NCBI GenBank assembly: GCA_948938605.1
Contig: CARAIG010000047.1
Span: 3,389-67,388 of the forward strand
DNA length: 64,000 nucleotides
Direction of reading: 5' to 3'
DNA from: an uncultured Eubacteriales bacterium
Lineage (GTDB): Bacteria > Bacillota > Clostridia > Christensenellales > CAG-314
Both the position numbers and the translations under genes were made by a program. The notes under the pieces were generated by a model that searched no databases, was not told the origin of the DNA, and saw only the letters and a list, made by a program, of their open reading frames with translations. Below, piece after piece: positions 17,906 to 26,729 of this stretch; within the stretch, counting starts at the first letter, position 1, and every line of letters starts with the position of its first letter.

Positions 17906-18440
17906 AATTTATACCTTTGTCAATAAGCAATTTTTTGAGAGTCTGCTTTGCGCGCGCTAGCAAATTGTATGTTTGCTTTGCCGTTTTACCCATAATTCGG
18001 GAAGCTTCGTCAACCGAAAAACTCTCAATATACACCAACGTTAAAACATACCTGTATTGCGGAGCAAGGCTTTGCATACACTTGTACAAAAACGCCAGCC
18101 GTTCGTTCATTTCCACTGCGCCGTCGACGTCGTTTGTACTAAGCACGTTTTGCAAGTCGTCCAACGGCACAAAGCGTTTGTGAAAACGCAAATAGTCGAT
18201 GCATTTGTTGCGTACCGTTTTGTACAAGTACGTTTTGAACGAAGCACGTGAAAAAAACCGCTTACGCTTAACAATAAGCGTAGCATACGCGTCGGCTACG
18301 ACGTCTTCCGCGACTGCCGCACTTTTGACAAAACAATACGCAAAACGGACAAGACCGTCGTAGTAAAGTTTTACAAGTTGTTCTAATGCGGATTCGTCGC
18401 CGTTTAAATATGCGGTATACAATATTGCGCCGTTATCCAT
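17892..18440 (-). CDS. ECF-type RNA polymerase sigma factor
   Basis: A 182-residue sigma-70 family protein. Region 2 spans about residues 12-80 (AYCFVKSAAVAEDVVADAYA with KTYLYKTVRNKCIDYLR after it). Region 4 is near residues 120-175 (YRYVLTLVYIESFSVDEAS, RIMGKTAKQTYNLLARAKQ). It should direct transcription of a small regulon, probably including its own operon. The ATG at 18440 has GAGG only at a long spacing (15 bases), within a palindrome GAGGACCTC. A sigma-A-like promoter lies upstream. Confidence 0.92.
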   Translation of the reverse strand: MDNGAILYTAYLNGDESALEQLVKLYYDGLVRFAYCFVKSAAVAEDVVADAYATLIVKRKRFFSRASFKTYLYKTVRNKCIDYLRFHKRFVPLDDLQNVLSTNDVDGAVEMNERLAFLYKCMQSLAPQYRYVLTLVYIESFSVDEASRIMGKTAKQTYNLLARAKQTLKKLLIDKGINYEDL

Positions 18441-18498
18441 TTTGTTTTTTGAGGTCCTCTGCTTATTAAACGAATATGAATGTGCTTTTACTCACTAG

Positions 18499-18527
18499 AT
18501 TATACTATTTTTTAAAATTGTTTTCAA
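18499..18527 (-). promoter_or_regulatory. Promoter of the sigma/beta-propeller operon
   Basis: TTGAAA (18522-18527), 17 bp, TATAAT (18499-18504), about 58 bp before the sigma ATG. Confidence 0.75.
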
Positions 18528-18547
18528 GGTTAGCAACGTGAGAATAT

Positions 18548-18610
18548 AACACTGTGAAGTTTAGGCAGTGTTATGTGTGGTTATTCGGCGCAACTACGCA
18601 CTCACAGTTT
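18548..18610. repeat. ACACTG hairpin repeat, copy R1
   Basis: AACACTG (18548-18554) pairs with CAGTGTT (18566-18572) around TGAAGTTTAGG, then ATGTGTGGTTATTC and ACTCACAGTTT. Closely matches R4 at 63439-63503 (inverted). Confidence 0.75.
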
Positions 18611-18623
18611 GTAAATTTCAATA

Positions 18624-18662
18624 AGAAAATACCGTTACAAGTTTGTTGGCTTGTAACGGTAT
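18624..18662 (-). terminator. Terminator after the acyl-CoA ligase gene
   Basis: ATACCGTTACAAG / CTTGTAACGGTAT, 13-bp stem, followed by TTTTC on the minus strand. Confidence 0.9.
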
Positions 18663-18669
18663 ATTACGT

Positions 18670-20247
18670 TTATAAATTATTTTTTTCTTCAAGCGACTTA
18701 AAGTCGATTTTGGCAAGTTTGGTACGGGGTAAAGCGTCTAACACTTCAACAAAGGTCGGCACCGAATAACGTATTAAATGCGCTTTGCAATAGGATATAA
18801 TCTGCGTTTCGACATCCGAACCGCTCATAGGCTGTTTTAACGACACGTACGCTTTAAGATACTGCTTGCCGTTTACCTTTGTACCTACCACGCAAACTTC
18901 TCGCACAAAAGGCAGTTGGGATATACAGTTTTCCACTTCGGACGGAAATACGTTTACTGCCGCTATTTTTACCATACGTTTTTTACGGTCGACGACATAT
19001 ACGAAGCCGTTTTCGTCAACGTAACCCATATCGCCCGTTTTTATCCAGTGTCCGTCCTTGACGAACGAACCGTCGTCGTCCAAGTAACCCGACATAAGTC
19101 CGTTTGCAGTTAAAGCAATTTCACCGATTTCGCCCGTAGGCAAAACATTGCCTTGTTCGTCCCAAATTTCCACTTGACATCCGTCTATCGGACGACCGCA
19201 ACTTTCCTTTGCGTAATGGTCGTAGTTGTTAACCGCGCACACGCCGCACGTCTCGGTTAACCCGTAGCCCCGCATAATTTGCGCAGGACGTTTGGAATAC
19301 TTTGCCAAAATGCCGTCCACTTGCTCGACAAGCTGCTCTGTCAAAACATCGCCGCCGCACCAAATAACGTCTAATTTGCCCATACGTTTGTGGTCGAAAG
19401 CGTTTGCGCGGAGCATTTTTTGTATCATTGCAGGCACTACCGCCCAAGCGGTTATGTTGTACTTGTTAAAGTAACGTTTTACAACCTTTATGTCATACTG
19501 CGGAATTAAAGCAAGATTGAACCCCGCAACAAACCCCGTATGCACCGAATTGCACAAGCCGTACGCGTGAAATACCGGCAAAGTGGTAAGATAGTAATTT
19601 GTCCCGTCGTTTGCGGGGTTGTACATATCCACTATCGTAGTTGCCGTACTGTTAAATGCAAAGTTGGATATTTTAACGATTTTGGGCTGTCCGCTTGTAC
19701 CGCCGCTGTGCATATAGCACACGACGTCCTGTCCGTTTCCTGCAATGTCGGTTGGGGTTTTATCCTTGATTAAAGCCGCATACGTTTTAACGTCTTTAAC
19801 ACGCTTGCCTATTGCCTTGGCGTACAAGCCGTAAACGGGCTTGCGTAAGGTTACGTAGTCGGTAATGCTGCAACGCAAAAGCTGCACGTTGAGTTTTAAG
19901 AGAGGTCGTTCGTCCTTAACTAAAACATCGTAAAACAGCAACGCTTTGGATTTTGTAATTGTTATATTGTCGGCAAGCTCATCGACGGGCGTTAACGGGT
20001 GAACGAAACTTGCAATCAACCCTAACTTCGAACAAGCGTAAAAAGCCACTACGCTTTGCGGACACGTAGGCAAATATACCGTAATGACGTCACCTTTAAC
20101 AAAACCCAAATTCGTTAAACCGCGTGCAAAAGCGTCCACATCGCGCAAAAAACGCGACATAGGTATGGCGTGGTCGTAGTAAACTATTTTGCCGTCCTTT
20201 TTGCAACGGTTTAGCATAACTTCGTAACAAGTGTTCAATTTTGCCAT
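18670..20247 (-). CDS. AMP-forming acyl-CoA synthetase
   Basis: A 525-residue ANL-family ligase that activates a carboxylic acid, probably a fatty acid, with ATP and CoA. Motifs: MHSGGTSGQPKIVKIS (P-loop, near residue 185), RGYGLTETCG (near 335), and KTGDMGYVDENGF plus DRKKRMVKIAAVNVFP (hinge, near 425-455). The near-C-terminal catalytic Lys is in RTKLAKIDF. The ATG at 20247 directly abuts AGAAGG, while a TTG three codons later (20238) has that ribosome site at eight bases, so the true start may be 20238. It is transcribed alone; exact substrate unknown. Confidence 0.9.
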   Translation of the reverse strand: MAKLNTCYEVMLNRCKKDGKIVYYDHAIPMSRFLRDVDAFARGLTNLGFVKGDVITVYLPTCPQSVVAFYACSKLGLIASFVHPLTPVDELADNITITKSKALLFYDVLVKDERPLLKLNVQLLRCSITDYVTLRKPVYGLYAKAIGKRVKDVKTYAALIKDKTPTDIAGNGQDVVCYMHSGGTSGQPKIVKISNFAFNSTATTIVDMYNPANDGTNYYLTTLPVFHAYGLCNSVHTGFVAGFNLALIPQYDIKVVKRYFNKYNITAWAVVPAMIQKMLRANAFDHKRMGKLDVIWCGGDVLTEQLVEQVDGILAKYSKRPAQIMRGYGLTETCGVCAVNNYDHYAKESCGRPIDGCQVEIWDEQGNVLPTGEIGEIALTANGLMSGYLDDDGSFVKDGHWIKTGDMGYVDENGFVYVVDRKKRMVKIAAVNVFPSEVENCISQLPFVREVCVVGTKVNGKQYLKAYVSLKQPMSGSDVETQIISYCKAHLIRYSVPTFVEVLDALPRTKLAKIDFKSLEEKNNL

Positions 20248-20300
20248 CCTTCTTTTGCAAGTATTGCTATAAGTATAACAAATTAAACAAAAAATTGCAA

Positions 20301-20332
20301 CTTAAAAGCCTTGACTGTACAAGTCAAGGCTT
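20301..20332 (-). terminator. Hairpin terminator on the minus strand
   Basis: AAGCCTTGACT / AGTCAAGGCTT with a 5-nt loop and TTTTAAG. It would end transcripts coming from the phosphoribosyltransferase gene across the repeat island. Confidence 0.75.
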
Positions 20333-20339
20333 ACGATTA

Positions 20340-20578
20340 TGTTGGTTCTTAGATCCGTCGCAACATTCGCCGTCCTTTGGCGAAACATATCGAAACACAG
20401 TATGTACGATTTATCCTGTTGGTTCTTAGATCCTTCGACTACGCTCAGGATGACATAATGGATATTATTTTTCGCTCAGGATGACATATATTTTTAATGC
20501 GCAATGCGTAATGCATAATTGCGGTGACGTTTAGTTTGATTCCGGATTGCTTCGTCGCTACCGCTCCTCGCAATGACG
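20340..20578. repeat. Dispersed intergenic repeat island, copy 2
   Basis: Same building blocks as 12204-12440 in the same order: CGCAACATTCGCCGTCC, CGCTCAGGATGACATAAT, GCTCAGGATGACATATATTT, then CCGGATTGCTTCG ... CAATGACG. No gene supported. Confidence 0.8.
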
Positions 20579-20644
20579 AAAGAATACATATGTTAAATGC
20601 ATTCGCAACTACGTTGCTCGGCTAAAGACGATTGGCATCCCGTT

Positions 20645-20768
20645 CTAAGCCCGTAGAAAGGGGTGGATGCTAGGCATACAAGTACGTGTGAGAGGAGCGT
20701 ATACAGACATACGTGACTCGAACACGCACGGAGTATAACGACGCAGACGCCCCTTTATACGGGCTTAG
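20645..20768. repeat. CTAAGCCCG structured element, copy D (full length, 124 bp)
   Basis: Closed by CTAAGCCCGTA / TACGGGCTTAG. Second stem AAAGGGGTG / CGCCCCTTT replaces ATGGGTGCG / CGCGCCCAT of copy C. An inner CGTGT / ACACG stem holds the hairpin CGTAT-ACAGAC-ATACG. The last four bases overlap the stop of the convergent phosphoribosyltransferase gene. Confidence 0.8.
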
Positions 20769-21301
20769 AGAAGTGGGATTACGCCGAGATAGCAAATATC
20801 CTTCCGCTCGGCAGCCTTACCTTCGGCAAGCACAAAGCCTTTTTTGTGGATAATGCCCCCTGCCAAATTGACAAGTTCTTCAAGTCCTACAAGGCTGTTG
20901 CCTGTGGACACAACGTCGTCGATAATACCGACTTTTTTGCCTTTAAGCAGTTCGGCGTCGTGACGGGAAATATACAGTTTTTGTTCCGCGCCGGTTGTTA
21001 TGCTGGACTTGATTGCTACTTCCAAGCCGTCCTGCATATACAACTTTTTAGATTTGCGCGCAACGGCATAAAACTTGTGCCCCAGTTCGCGCGCGATAAC
21101 GTGCGTTAATTGAAGTCCTTTGCTTTCCGCAGTTAAAAGCACGTCGCAATCCGAAACAAGCTTAGCAAGTTCGCGACCGCAGTGTTCGGTCATTTCAACA
21201 TTGCCGTGAAGATTGAAAAACGCAATGTTTACTCCGCTAGGTAACGGAAGTATTGGCAAGTCGGCTTTGTAGCCGTTAAGGTCGACGGTAAAGTACTTCA
21301 T
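20765..21301 (-). CDS. Phosphoribosyltransferase family protein (adenine PRTase-like)
   Basis: A 178-residue type I phosphoribosyltransferase with the PRPP-binding loop VGIIDDVVSTGNSL near residue 126 and a flexible-loop region GLEVAIKSSITTGAEQ. It should convert a purine base and PRPP to the nucleotide (salvage). The sequence resembles adenine/xanthine PRTases, but the exact base cannot be told. The stop codon lies inside the end of repeat copy D, so the last residues (IPLL) sit next to an inserted element. ATG at 21301 has a GGAG ribosome site nine bases upstream; a strong promoter and a leader hairpin precede it. Confidence 0.87.
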   Translation of the reverse strand: MKYFTVDLNGYKADLPILPLPSGVNIAFFNLHGNVEMTEHCGRELAKLVSDCDVLLTAESKGLQLTHVIARELGHKFYAVARKSKKLYMQDGLEVAIKSSITTGAEQKLYISRHDAELLKGKKVGIIDDVVSTGNSLVGLEELVNLAGGIIHKKGFVLAEGKAAERKDICYLGVIPLL

Positions 21302-21343
21302 TGTTGCTTTGCTCCTTAAAGTTAAAAATGCTTGTAAAACAGT

Positions 21344-21371
21344 TTTGCGTGAGTTTTATTTCCCACGCAAA
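21344..21371 (-). promoter_or_regulatory. Leader hairpin of the phosphoribosyltransferase gene
   Basis: TTTGCGTG / CACGCAAA, 8-bp arms, just downstream of the expected transcription start. It is not a recognisable purine riboswitch. Confidence 0.4.
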
Positions 21372-21381
21372 TTACGGTTTT

Positions 21382-21410
21382 ATTGTAACACTTACAGTAT
21401 AATATGTCAA
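21382..21410 (-). promoter_or_regulatory. Promoter of the phosphoribosyltransferase gene
   Basis: TTGACA (21405-21410), 17 bp, TACAAT (21382-21387), giving a leader of about 75 nt. Confidence 0.85.
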
Positions 21411-21554
21411 CATCATTTTTATTCAACGCTTGCATATTTATTTTCATATTTTAAAAGTCATTAAAAAATTGCGACTACAAATTTATGAAATTAGTTTTGT
21501 AAGTTCAAAATAAAAGAATACGATTTTTATTTTGTACGGCAATACGGGTTTTGC

Positions 21555-21583
21555 TTGTAAAAGACAGTTGTATGTGGTACAAT
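21555..21583 (+). promoter_or_regulatory. Promoter of the HAD phosphatase gene (leaderless)
   Basis: TTGTAA (21555-21560), 17 bp, TACAAT (21578-21583) with TGG before it, then 6 nt to the ATG at 21590. Confidence 0.65.
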
Positions 21584-21589
21584 AATTTT

Positions 21590-22186
21590 ATGAACGGATA
21601 CGATTTTGACGAAACAATATTAAAGGGTAACAGCGTAAGACGGTTTTTTTGTTACTGTTGGGCAAGACTGCCATACCTGTTTATTTATTTGCCGGTACTG
21701 CTTTGTGCGGTAATTTTTAAACGGTGCGTAAGTTCCGACACATACTACAATATGTTGACATACTTTGTTAAACTGGTGCCTAACAAACAAAAATTTGTGG
21801 TCAGGTACTGGGACAAACACATCAATAAAATAAAGCAATGGTACTTTAAGCAGCAAAAGGAAGACGACATTATAATTTCCGCTTCGCCCGACTACCTTGT
21901 TAACGAAGCGTGCAAACGCATAAACGCACGGTGCATTGCAACGCCTGTTGACATTAAAACATCCAAAGTATTGGGCGGAAAACACTGCTACGGCAAAAAC
22001 AAACCCGACTTTTACCGCGAAGTGTTCGGCAACACGCCGCTGGAAACATTTTACAGCGATTCGATGAGCGACGAGCCGATGTTTAAACTGGCAAAACGCG
22101 GATACCTTGTACAAGGGGATAAAATCACGTTAATTTACGAAAACGGCGAAATGCTCCCCAAGGAAAAGCAAATACAAGTGCAATAA
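21590..22186 (+). CDS. HAD-superfamily phosphatase
   Basis: A 198-residue HAD-type phosphatase of the SerB/phosphatidylglycerophosphatase-C-like sort. Motif I is YDFDETI (nucleophile Asp at residue 5), motif II is IISASPD near residue 102, and KNKPDFYRE plus FYSDSMSDEPMF supply motifs III and IV. A hydrophobic segment (residues 24-42) may contact the membrane. The start at 21590 is chosen because motif I lies right behind it and a promoter ends six bases before, so it appears leaderless; there is no ribosome site. Substrate unknown. It converges on the M60-like gene and shares a bidirectional terminator with it. Confidence 0.88.
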   Translation: MNGYDFDETILKGNSVRRFFCYCWARLPYLFIYLPVLLCAVIFKRCVSSDTYYNMLTYFVKLVPNKQKFVVRYWDKHINKIKQWYFKQQKEDDIIISASPDYLVNEACKRINARCIATPVDIKTSKVLGGKHCYGKNKPDFYREVFGNTPLETFYSDSMSDEPMFKLAKRGYLVQGDKITLIYENGEMLPKEKQIQVQ

Positions 22187-22217
22187 AAAACTCTCTTGGT
22201 TCAAGAGAGTTTTTTTG
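22185..22217. terminator. Bidirectional terminator
   Basis: AAAAACTCTCTT / AAGAGAGTTTTTTT, 8-bp stem with A-run and T-run on either side, between the convergent HAD and M60-like genes. Confidence 0.9.
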
Positions 22218-22274
22218 TTGCAGTGCGCAAGTATCTGCGCTTATGCTAAATTACATTTATTGTTTAACAAGCGT

Positions 22275-25200
22275 TTAGGGATATACTACGAACGAGTCGA
22301 AGTTGGCTTCGCCTTTACATTTGATTGTAACAGTATGCTTGCCTTCCTCCAAAACTTCGCTCAAAAACGACATTCCCGTTTCGTCTTTTTGTTCGTTAAG
22401 CGGTTTAAGCTGCGGAACAGACGTCATTTTGTGTCCGTCGATGAACACTTCGTAATTAGTGCCGAACTTATTGGAGGACAGTACGCCGAGACGCGTTCCT
22501 TCGAATTCGAAACTGATGTTGGCGTTGCGCGAACCGACCATTACGTATCCGTAGTTAGCTAATGTTTGTTCGGTATTCCATTTACCCTTAAACGTTACAC
22601 TGTTATCAACGGGGGAAAGCATTTTAGCCCCGTTTGCTTCAAACACGTGCCACATTTCAATTTCGGCGATAATCAACAAATTACTTGTCGAACCGGTAAA
22701 TGTAATGCGGTAATAACGCAATGTCGTTTCGTCAAAATCTACCGTTGTAGTATGAACGCCGTTAGCATGTACAAGAGGAACATCGGCAAAGTCACCTATT
22801 GTCGTATAAGTTTCGCCGTCAATGCTGCCTTCCAATTTAAAGGTCTTGGCAGCATGATAGTCGCCGTTAGGACGGTACGAAGTATAAATTATCATACGGT
22901 TAACGGACTTCGCTTCACCCATATCGATTACAAATTGTATCGGACGGGAATCGTTTGTACCCCAACCGTCCTTGGTATGAATAATGGTGTTTTTATTGCC
23001 GTCCGTCAAATTTTCGACTTTAAAACTGTTCCAATCGCCCGCCCAACATTTACCTTTGTCATAGTTTGTCGAAACCAATGTTTGTTCGGTGTTTTGCAAC
23101 TCGTTATCTTTATAGTCGTATTTATATTCACGCGTATAGAAGTAATCGGCAACGAATTCGCTCTTTACTTCTTCGTAAGAATTACGGTACGCATTTACAT
23201 ACGGCTGACTGTTTTTGGTAACAGTCGGTTCGATTAGTTGCGCATTGTTTGCTTCTTCTTCGGTTACTTCCACGCCTCGATAGTCGTAATACTTAATTAC
23301 GGTTTTACCGTTAGCGTCGGTTTCTTCTCTCATTGTGAACATCGGCTTTGTCCATTGCTTCATACCCAAACCGATATAACTTGTTCCGCTTGTGGAAGCG
23401 TTTTGAGTAAGCAAAACTTCCTTAAAGTACAACCACGATTTTTCGCCTAAATCAACGTCGAAATAGGTGTTTTCGTCATTGGGGCGGAAATAAGCGCTGT
23501 CATTGGGAACTTTTTCGTCGGTAATTTTTGCGCCAAGTTGATAGGTTTTACCGCCGTCCGTCGAATAGAACACTGCGCAATTCAACCTTCCGCGCAAGTA
23601 TACTCGGTATTTACCTTCTTCTTCGGCATACAGTTTGCCTTCGATTACCGATATAGTATTGTTTTTTGCTATTTGGAAATCCAGTGCATCGGGGAATCGG
23701 TTATGTCCTGCTTCGTTATCGGTTACAAACCAAATATCGGTATTGCAGTTTTGCGTAGGATTGCTGTGATTGATTTTTTCCTCGGTTTTAAAGCCTTTCA
23801 CATCAGTCCATTTTTTATCCTCGGCACTTATTAAGTTATTGAAAGCGTCCATTGCCTTACCTTCGTCATAGGTGTAAATGGTACGTTCCAAAACCGTCTT
23901 GTTTTTGTCGTGAGTTTGTTCGAATTCCAAAATCAAGTCGATATCTTCCACTTCGAAAGCATTGTCCGTCTTGGTAACTCCCAAAGTAACCTTGATTTTC
24001 CCCGAACGCATATTTTTATCGGGTGTGAATTTATATGTTCCGTCGCCGTTGTCGGTAATTTTACCGTGATCGGGCTGCGAAACGTTTTTAACCGTATATT
24101 CGAAACCGTCAGGCAAAACTATGCTGCCCTTAGCGTACTGACCGCCGGGACTGTCGTATTTGCGCAAGTCGATTGTAAAGTCTTCACCGTAAGGAATAAC
24201 ATACGGTTGCATTGTTTCGATATAGTCGGTGTTGTTGCCGACTTTAATTCCGCGTCCCGTTTGGTAAACACAGGATACGGGAACGAACATCGGATACTCG
24301 CTGTTACCCAAACTCGGATTAACATTACCGCCCAGCATTTCGTTAAAGAAATACGTCATATTGTAATGCGTCACATCTTGCCAAGCTTGCATATAGCCTG
24401 CGTAGTTTTCGCCGTAAGCACTTGTCCTTTGTTGTTTTACTTTTGCTTGAATATAGTTGTCGGGACCGAAATTATGCAGCAATGTTGCATACAAAGCAAG
24501 ACCTTGATTACCGTTATCGGGGCTGACACCTTCACGTGCGATGCGCATAGTCTGTTCCAAAGCCCAAGTAGCACTGGTATATTGATTCCAACCGCTCAAA
24601 TTTGCAGCGCCGTAGTTTGACATACCGCGTGCGGACGATACCTTTGTAAACAAAGCGTACGAAACCAACGACATACCGTTGTTAGTTACTTCACCGCCGT
24701 TACCGACGCCGTAGCCTTGGAAGTTGTGGTGATATTCGTGGAAGTTACCCCACGAGCCTTGCGCAACTATCGAATTGTAGCTAAGCGAACTGCGCATCCA
24801 GCCGGTAGGACAGTTAACCGACCCCTGACCGGGGAAAGCAACCGCAGCACCCGCCGCCACAAACGGATCGTACAAAAATACAATACCTTGAAGCGAATTC
24901 GTGGTGGTAACAAGGGAAACCTTTTCCCACAAAACCGCCGCTTTGTACAAGTCATCATAACTCAATCCGCTAGCCTGGGATTTGGGACCGGAGTGCAATA
25001 CCCCGTAAGACCAAACTTCCAAATCGAAATACGGTGCGGACGATTTAGAGATACGTGCGAAGTCCTCGGGAGTTGTATAACCTAAAATAAAGTGAGGATA
25101 GTTTACTCCGCCCGAAACTGTAACGCTAAACGTTACGCTTTCGTTACGGATGTATAACGGACCGCCAACAAAACTGCCGACATATGCGGTGTACGTATCG

Positions 25201-26444
25201 GTATCTTCGTTATAGACGGACGTGCTTTTGTCCACCGTCATAGTGTTAAGAATTACAGGAAAGCGCTGCATTTGGTTTTTAGCCGCCCAAATGTTATTAG
25301 CTTTACCGTTGTACAACGCTTGACCGATATGTATTACTATACCGCCGGTGGCTTCCATATCCTCGGCGCTGATTTCAATTTTAATAACTTCGCCTGCGGG
25401 CGCATAAATACCTGTTACGTTATAACCCCTTGTATATCCGCGGGGACGGAAAGTCAATTGCTTGATTACGCCGGGTTCGTCGTCTGATACGTCTCCGCCG
25501 TAAAGACCAACCGACGCAGTATGCTTGTACAGTTGACGTTGATTGTTACTGCCGTCAACGGTGGGAATAGGATTTGCAGTGGACCCGCGGTATAACTTGC
25601 CGTCCTTATCCATCCAGGTGTATTCACCTGCGCCGCCGTTCCATGTTCCCGTTGCCGTCAGATAACTGGATTCCCTAATAAGAGCGTTACGTGCGGCAAC
25701 TTTGTCGGGATCGGATCCGATTACCGAACTGAGCGTTTTGCCGTAAGTGGGATAAGCGGACAAACCACCGTCCTTGATTTCGCTTACCGGCTTAACACGT
25801 TCGGTTGTGCCTAAATCCTGCGAATAGAAACCTACTTGCTGTATTCCGCGATAACTGTTGACATACGGAACAGTGCTTTTAAGCGCGCCCATTACAGCGC
25901 TTAAAATTATACCGCTGAGCAATGCTGCGATAAGTACGCCGACAAGAATCCACAAAATGATTGTCTGCTTTTTTGTATTCGCAGTTGCAGTTCCGTCGCT
26001 TGACGGCGTATCTTGAATGGCAATATACCTTTCTTCGGTTTTGCGCGCCTTTAATTCGCCAACGACGCTTGTCTTTTTACCGCGCGAATTAGTGTGTTTT
26101 TCCACTACTGCCGCTACGTAAGCGTCTTCGGACTTCTTTGCCTTTTTAAGCGGAACTTCCTCTTCGACGACAACAGACTTGCGGTCGCGGTTGGAATACT
26201 TAGCCACTACGCTTTCGGCTGTCGGCTCCTTTTTAGCGGCCGTCGTCTTTGTTGCGGGCTTTTCGGCAGCTGCCGACGCCTTAGTTACGGGTTTTTCCGC
26301 AACGGTTTTTTTCGCAGGTTTTTCAGTGGGTTTAGTCGCAGTAGTTTTTGCCGCAGACTTTGTTGCCGCAGTTTTAGCCGTTGAAGATTTTGCTGTGCTG
26401 CTTTTTTCTTCTTTTGGGTTAGACTTAGTTTCCTTATCTGCCAT
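22275..26444 (-). CDS. Large membrane-anchored M60-like (mucin-type) metallopeptidase with F5/8 type C domain
   Basis: 1389 residues. Residues 1-75 are a Lys/Ala/Thr-rich low-complexity cytosolic tail, followed by a charged stretch and one membrane helix at about 161-188; the rest lies outside the cell. The peptidase M60-like motif HEYHHNFQGYGVGNGGE (zinc His at 569 and 573) marks the catalytic domain. Beta-sandwich regions follow: a cadherin/Ig-like part near 770-830, and a discoidin-like F5/8 type C domain near 1130-1270 (FVIDMGEAKSVNRMIIYTS), with a further jelly-roll at the end. M60-like enzymes cut mucin-type glycoproteins, so a host-glycoprotein target is likely. Ribosome site AAGGAG; own promoter and terminator. 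Type II anchoring instead of a cleaved signal or LPXTG is notable. Confidence 0.9.
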   Translation of the reverse strand: MADKETKSNPKEEKSSTAKSSTAKTAATKSAAKTTATKPTEKPAKKTVAEKPVTKASAAAEKPATKTTAAKKEPTAESVVAKYSNRDRKSVVVEEEVPLKKAKKSEDAYVAAVVEKHTNSRGKKTSVVGELKARKTEERYIAIQDTPSSDGTATANTKKQTIILWILVGVLIAALLSGIILSAVMGALKSTVPYVNSYRGIQQVGFYSQDLGTTERVKPVSEIKDGGLSAYPTYGKTLSSVIGSDPDKVAARNALIRESSYLTATGTWNGGAGEYTWMDKDGKLYRGSTANPIPTVDGSNNQRQLYKHTASVGLYGGDVSDDEPGVIKQLTFRPRGYTRGYNVTGIYAPAGEVIKIEISAEDMEATGGIVIHIGQALYNGKANNIWAAKNQMQRFPVILNTMTVDKSTSVYNEDTDTYTAYVGSFVGGPLYIRNESVTFSVTVSGGVNYPHFILGYTTPEDFARISKSSAPYFDLEVWSYGVLHSGPKSQASGLSYDDLYKAAVLWEKVSLVTTTNSLQGIVFLYDPFVAAGAAVAFPGQGSVNCPTGWMRSSLSYNSIVAQGSWGNFHEYHHNFQGYGVGNGGEVTNNGMSLVSYALFTKVSSARGMSNYGAANLSGWNQYTSATWALEQTMRIAREGVSPDNGNQGLALYATLLHNFGPDNYIQAKVKQQRTSAYGENYAGYMQAWQDVTHYNMTYFFNEMLGGNVNPSLGNSEYPMFVPVSCVYQTGRGIKVGNNTDYIETMQPYVIPYGEDFTIDLRKYDSPGGQYAKGSIVLPDGFEYTVKNVSQPDHGKITDNGDGTYKFTPDKNMRSGKIKVTLGVTKTDNAFEVEDIDLILEFEQTHDKNKTVLERTIYTYDEGKAMDAFNNLISAEDKKWTDVKGFKTEEKINHSNPTQNCNTDIWFVTDNEAGHNRFPDALDFQIAKNNTISVIEGKLYAEEEGKYRVYLRGRLNCAVFYSTDGGKTYQLGAKITDEKVPNDSAYFRPNDENTYFDVDLGEKSWLYFKEVLLTQNASTSGTSYIGLGMKQWTKPMFTMREETDANGKTVIKYYDYRGVEVTEEEANNAQLIEPTVTKNSQPYVNAYRNSYEEVKSEFVADYFYTREYKYDYKDNELQNTEQTLVSTNYDKGKCWAGDWNSFKVENLTDGNKNTIIHTKDGWGTNDSRPIQFVIDMGEAKSVNRMIIYTSYRPNGDYHAAKTFKLEGSIDGETYTTIGDFADVPLVHANGVHTTTVDFDETTLRYYRITFTGSTSNLLIIAEIEMWHVFEANGAKMLSPVDNSVTFKGKWNTEQTLANYGYVMVGSRNANISFEFEGTRLGVLSSNKFGTNYEVFIDGHKMTSVPQLKPLNEQKDETGMSFLSEVLEEGKHTVTIKCKGEANFDSFVVYP

Positions 26445-26484
26445 AAAGTTTCTCCTTGTATTAATATGATACTGAAACTATTAA

Positions 26485-26513
26485 ATTGTAGCACACCAAA
26501 TGGATAATGTCAA
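26485..26513 (-). promoter_or_regulatory. Promoter of the M60-like gene
   Basis: TTGACA (26508-26513), 17 bp, TACAAT (26485-26490), about 40 bp before the ATG. Confidence 0.85.
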
Positions 26514-26729
26514 ATTTTTACATAAAAAGTAACCCTGTCTTTTAACAGGCAAACAAACGCCTAAAACAACGTAAAACTCCTTATGTTTTTAATAACACAA
26601 GCGCCGACAAAAATCGACGCTGCCGCCCATTACAATTGCAAATTTTAATTACTGTTATTACTCCCGCCCGCATAAATTTTTGCATACGGGTTTGACGCAG
26701 CTGTTCCCTTAATACATCACGTCAAAAAC

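Noticed and set aside
21302..21410. Purine riboswitch ahead of the phosphoribosyltransferase gene
   Set aside because: Only a simple 8-bp hairpin is found; the three-way junction core TATA...CCTA is missing.
22566..24620. Several plus-strand ORFs over 90 codons
   Set aside because: All are antisense to the M60-like gene and lack ribosome sites or recognisable domains.
26560..26720. 34-codon minus-strand ORF near the M60-like promoter
   Set aside because: No ribosome site at a usable distance and no features beyond chance.
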